Source: an uncultured Sphingomonadales bacterium (GTDB lineage Bacteria > Pseudomonadota > Alphaproteobacteria > Sphingomonadales > Sphingomonadaceae). From it: DNA of 7,767 bases. Within the stretch, counting starts at the first letter, position 1; every line of letters starts with the position of its first letter. The translations under genes were made by a program, and so were the position numbers. The stretch lies in NCBI GenBank assembly GCA_903893935.1, contig CAITOD010000430.1, positions 1-7,767 on the forward strand, read 5' to 3'. Positions 6,969 to 7,767 of this stretch are shown here, piece after piece. The notes below the pieces were generated by a model that worked only from the letters and a program-made list of their open reading frames with translations, was not told the DNA's origin and searched no databases.

Positions 6969-7753
6969 CTGAGCCGCCGATGACAGAACCGCCGGGGACC
7001 CAGCCGCCGGTGCTGCGCGCGCGCGGCATTGCCAAAAGCTTTGGCGGCCGCGCCGTGCTCAAAGGCATCGATCTCGATGCGCAGCGCGGCGATGTGGTGT
7101 CGATCCTCGGGGGCAGCGGCTCGGGCAAAAGCACCTTCCTGCGCTGCCTCAATCTGCTCGAACTGCCCGATGCGGGTTCGATCGAGATCGCCGGGATTGC
7201 AGCACCGCTCGAACACGATCGCCAGGGCCGCGCGCGCATTGCCAATCCGCGCGCACTGGGGGCCTTGCGCGCGCGCACCGCAATGGTGTTCCAGAATTTC
7301 AACTTGTGGTCGCACATGACCGTGCTCGACAATATCGTCGCGGCCCCGGTGCACGTCCACGGCACCGCGCGCGCCGAGGCGGTCGATCGCGCGCACGGGT
7401 TGCTCGAAAAAGTCGGCATGGCGGGCTTTGCCGCGCACTGGCCGCGCCAGCTGTCGGGCGGCCAGCAGCAGCGCGTGGCGATCGCGCAGTGCTGCGCGGC
7501 ATCGATCTCGATGCCCGGCGCGGCGATGTCGTGTCGATCCTGGGGGGCAGCGGATCGGGCAAGAGCACGTTCCTGCGCTGTCTCAACTTGCTCGAACTGC
7601 CCGATGCCGGCAGCATCGAAATTGCCGGCACCACCGCGCCGCTGGGGCACGACAGCCGCGGCCGCGCGCGCATTGCCGATCCGCGCGCGCTCAACGCCTT
7701 GCGCGCGCGCACCGCGATGGTGTTCCAGAATTTCAACTTGTGGTCGCACATGA
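6965..7753 (+). CDS. HisP-type ABC transporter ATP-binding protein, disrupted after the signature motif
   Basis: The ATPase subunit that would power the importer, correct only for its first 174 of 262 residues. Visible motifs are Walker A GGSGSGKS (49-56), Q-loop Gln110 in MVFQNFNLWSHMTVLDN (very close to HisP) and the ABC signature LSGGQQQR (163-170). After VAIA (171-174) the expected RAL... with Walker B, D-loop and switch histidine is absent. From residue 175 the frame reads Ala/Arg/Ser/Cys-rich nonsense, because the DNA has jumped into a second copy of the gene's own 5' region in another frame; it stops at 7751-7753. The product could not hydrolyse ATP normally. Start ATG 6965 overlaps the permease stop and has GGAGGG (6950-6955); ATG 6980 is a second candidate in an imperfect 15-bp tandem repeat (MTEPP MTEPP). 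Intact HisP proteins are about 255 residues. Confidence 0.8.
   Translation: MTEPPMTEPPGTQPPVLRARGIAKSFGGRAVLKGIDLDAQRGDVVSILGGSGSGKSTFLRCLNLLELPDAGSIEIAGIAAPLEHDRQGRARIANPRALGALRARTAMVFQNFNLWSHMTVLDNIVAAPVHVHGTARAEAVDRAHGLLEKVGMAGFAAHWPRQLSGGQQQRVAIAQCCAASISMPGAAMSCRSWGAADRARARSCAVSTCSNCPMPAASKLPAPPRRWGTTAAAARALPIRARSTPCARAPRWCSRISTCGRT
7049..7333 (+). repeat. Direct repeat, copy 1 (ATPase Walker A to Q-loop region)
   Basis: This segment aligns without gaps to 7483-7767 at an offset of 434 bases. By hand alignment there are 42 mismatches in 285 bases (about 85% identity). All of them fall in the first 234 bases; the last 51 (7283-7333) are identical to the last 51 of the window. Confidence 0.9.
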
Positions 7754-7767
7754 CCGTGCTCGACAAT
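7483..7767 (+). pseudogene. Second, 5'-truncated copy of the HisP-type ATPase, running off the window
   Basis: Translated in its own frame this gives 95 residues beginning RAVLRGIDLDARRGDVVSIL, with a complete Walker A (GGSGSGKST) and the Q-loop block MVFQNFNLWSHMTVLDN, and no stop before the edge. It lacks about the first 28 residues of the first copy, has no ATG of its own (the nearest possible start is GTG 7489) and no ribosome-binding site. It differs from the first copy by about nine residues in 95, with most base changes silent, so it comes from a gene that was under selection rather than from a decayed duplicate. Its frame is shifted by one base relative to the upstream ATPase, so the two cannot be read as one protein. 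Confidence 0.75.
7483..7767 (+). repeat. Direct repeat, copy 2 (truncated by the window edge)
   Basis: This is the partner of the segment at 7049-7333. The left boundary falls in a CGCGC shared by both parents (7483-7487): a normal first copy would read ATCGCGCGC here, while the second copy's own upstream sequence would read GGCCGCGCAGTG. Homology stops abruptly to the left of 7483. Confidence 0.88.

Noticed and set aside
7484..7767. Programmed ribosomal frameshift joining the two ATPase segments
   Set aside because: A frameshift would produce a second Walker A/Q-loop after the signature motif, still without Walker B. There is no slippery heptamer at the junction, and the duplicated DNA explains the frame change.

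Overview
The window is GC-rich DNA with dense, tightly overlapping genes and a strong preference for G/C at third codon positions. Gene content and codon style fit an alphaproteobacterium, most likely a sphingomonad (Novosphingobium/Sphingomonas type). That placement is inferred from recall of the families; no marker gene is present. Every gene belongs to a known family. The unusual part is the right edge.

Left block (1-2463, + strand): a 145-bp leader with hairpins, then glutaryl-CoA dehydrogenase (gcdH) and, 2 bp downstream, a class III (CaiB/BaiF) CoA-transferase. Together they form a glutarate module: the transferase would make glutaryl-CoA, and GcdH would oxidise and decarboxylate it to crotonyl-CoA. 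This is the lower part of lysine/glutarate catabolism.

Middle block (2467-3915, - strand): creD, an inner-membrane protein, convergent with the transferase and separated from it by only 3 bp. Its upstream region (3916-4190) is shared with the divergent right-hand operon. It holds a candidate creD promoter overlapped by a perfect GTGAAT-N5-ATTCAC dyad, and a 91-bp MITE-like element with 18-bp imperfect terminal inverted repeats.

Right block (4191-7767, + strand): a translationally coupled operon of a HutD/Ves-family protein, a HisJ/LAO-type lipoprotein substrate-binding protein, two HisQ/HisM-type permeases and a HisP-type ATPase. All junctions overlap by 1 or 4 bases (ATGA or TGATG). It looks like a histidine or basic amino-acid importer tied to histidine utilisation.

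The ATPase gene is broken. Straight after the LSGGQQQRVAIA signature, the sequence jumps at a CGCGC microhomology into a second, about 85% identical copy of the same gene's Walker A-to-Q-loop region, in another frame. This second copy runs to the window edge, and its last 51 bases match the first copy exactly. It is either a real unequal recombination between two diverged homologues or an assembly chimera, and is the feature most worth checking. I found no RNA gene, CRISPR array, insertion sequence or phage gene.
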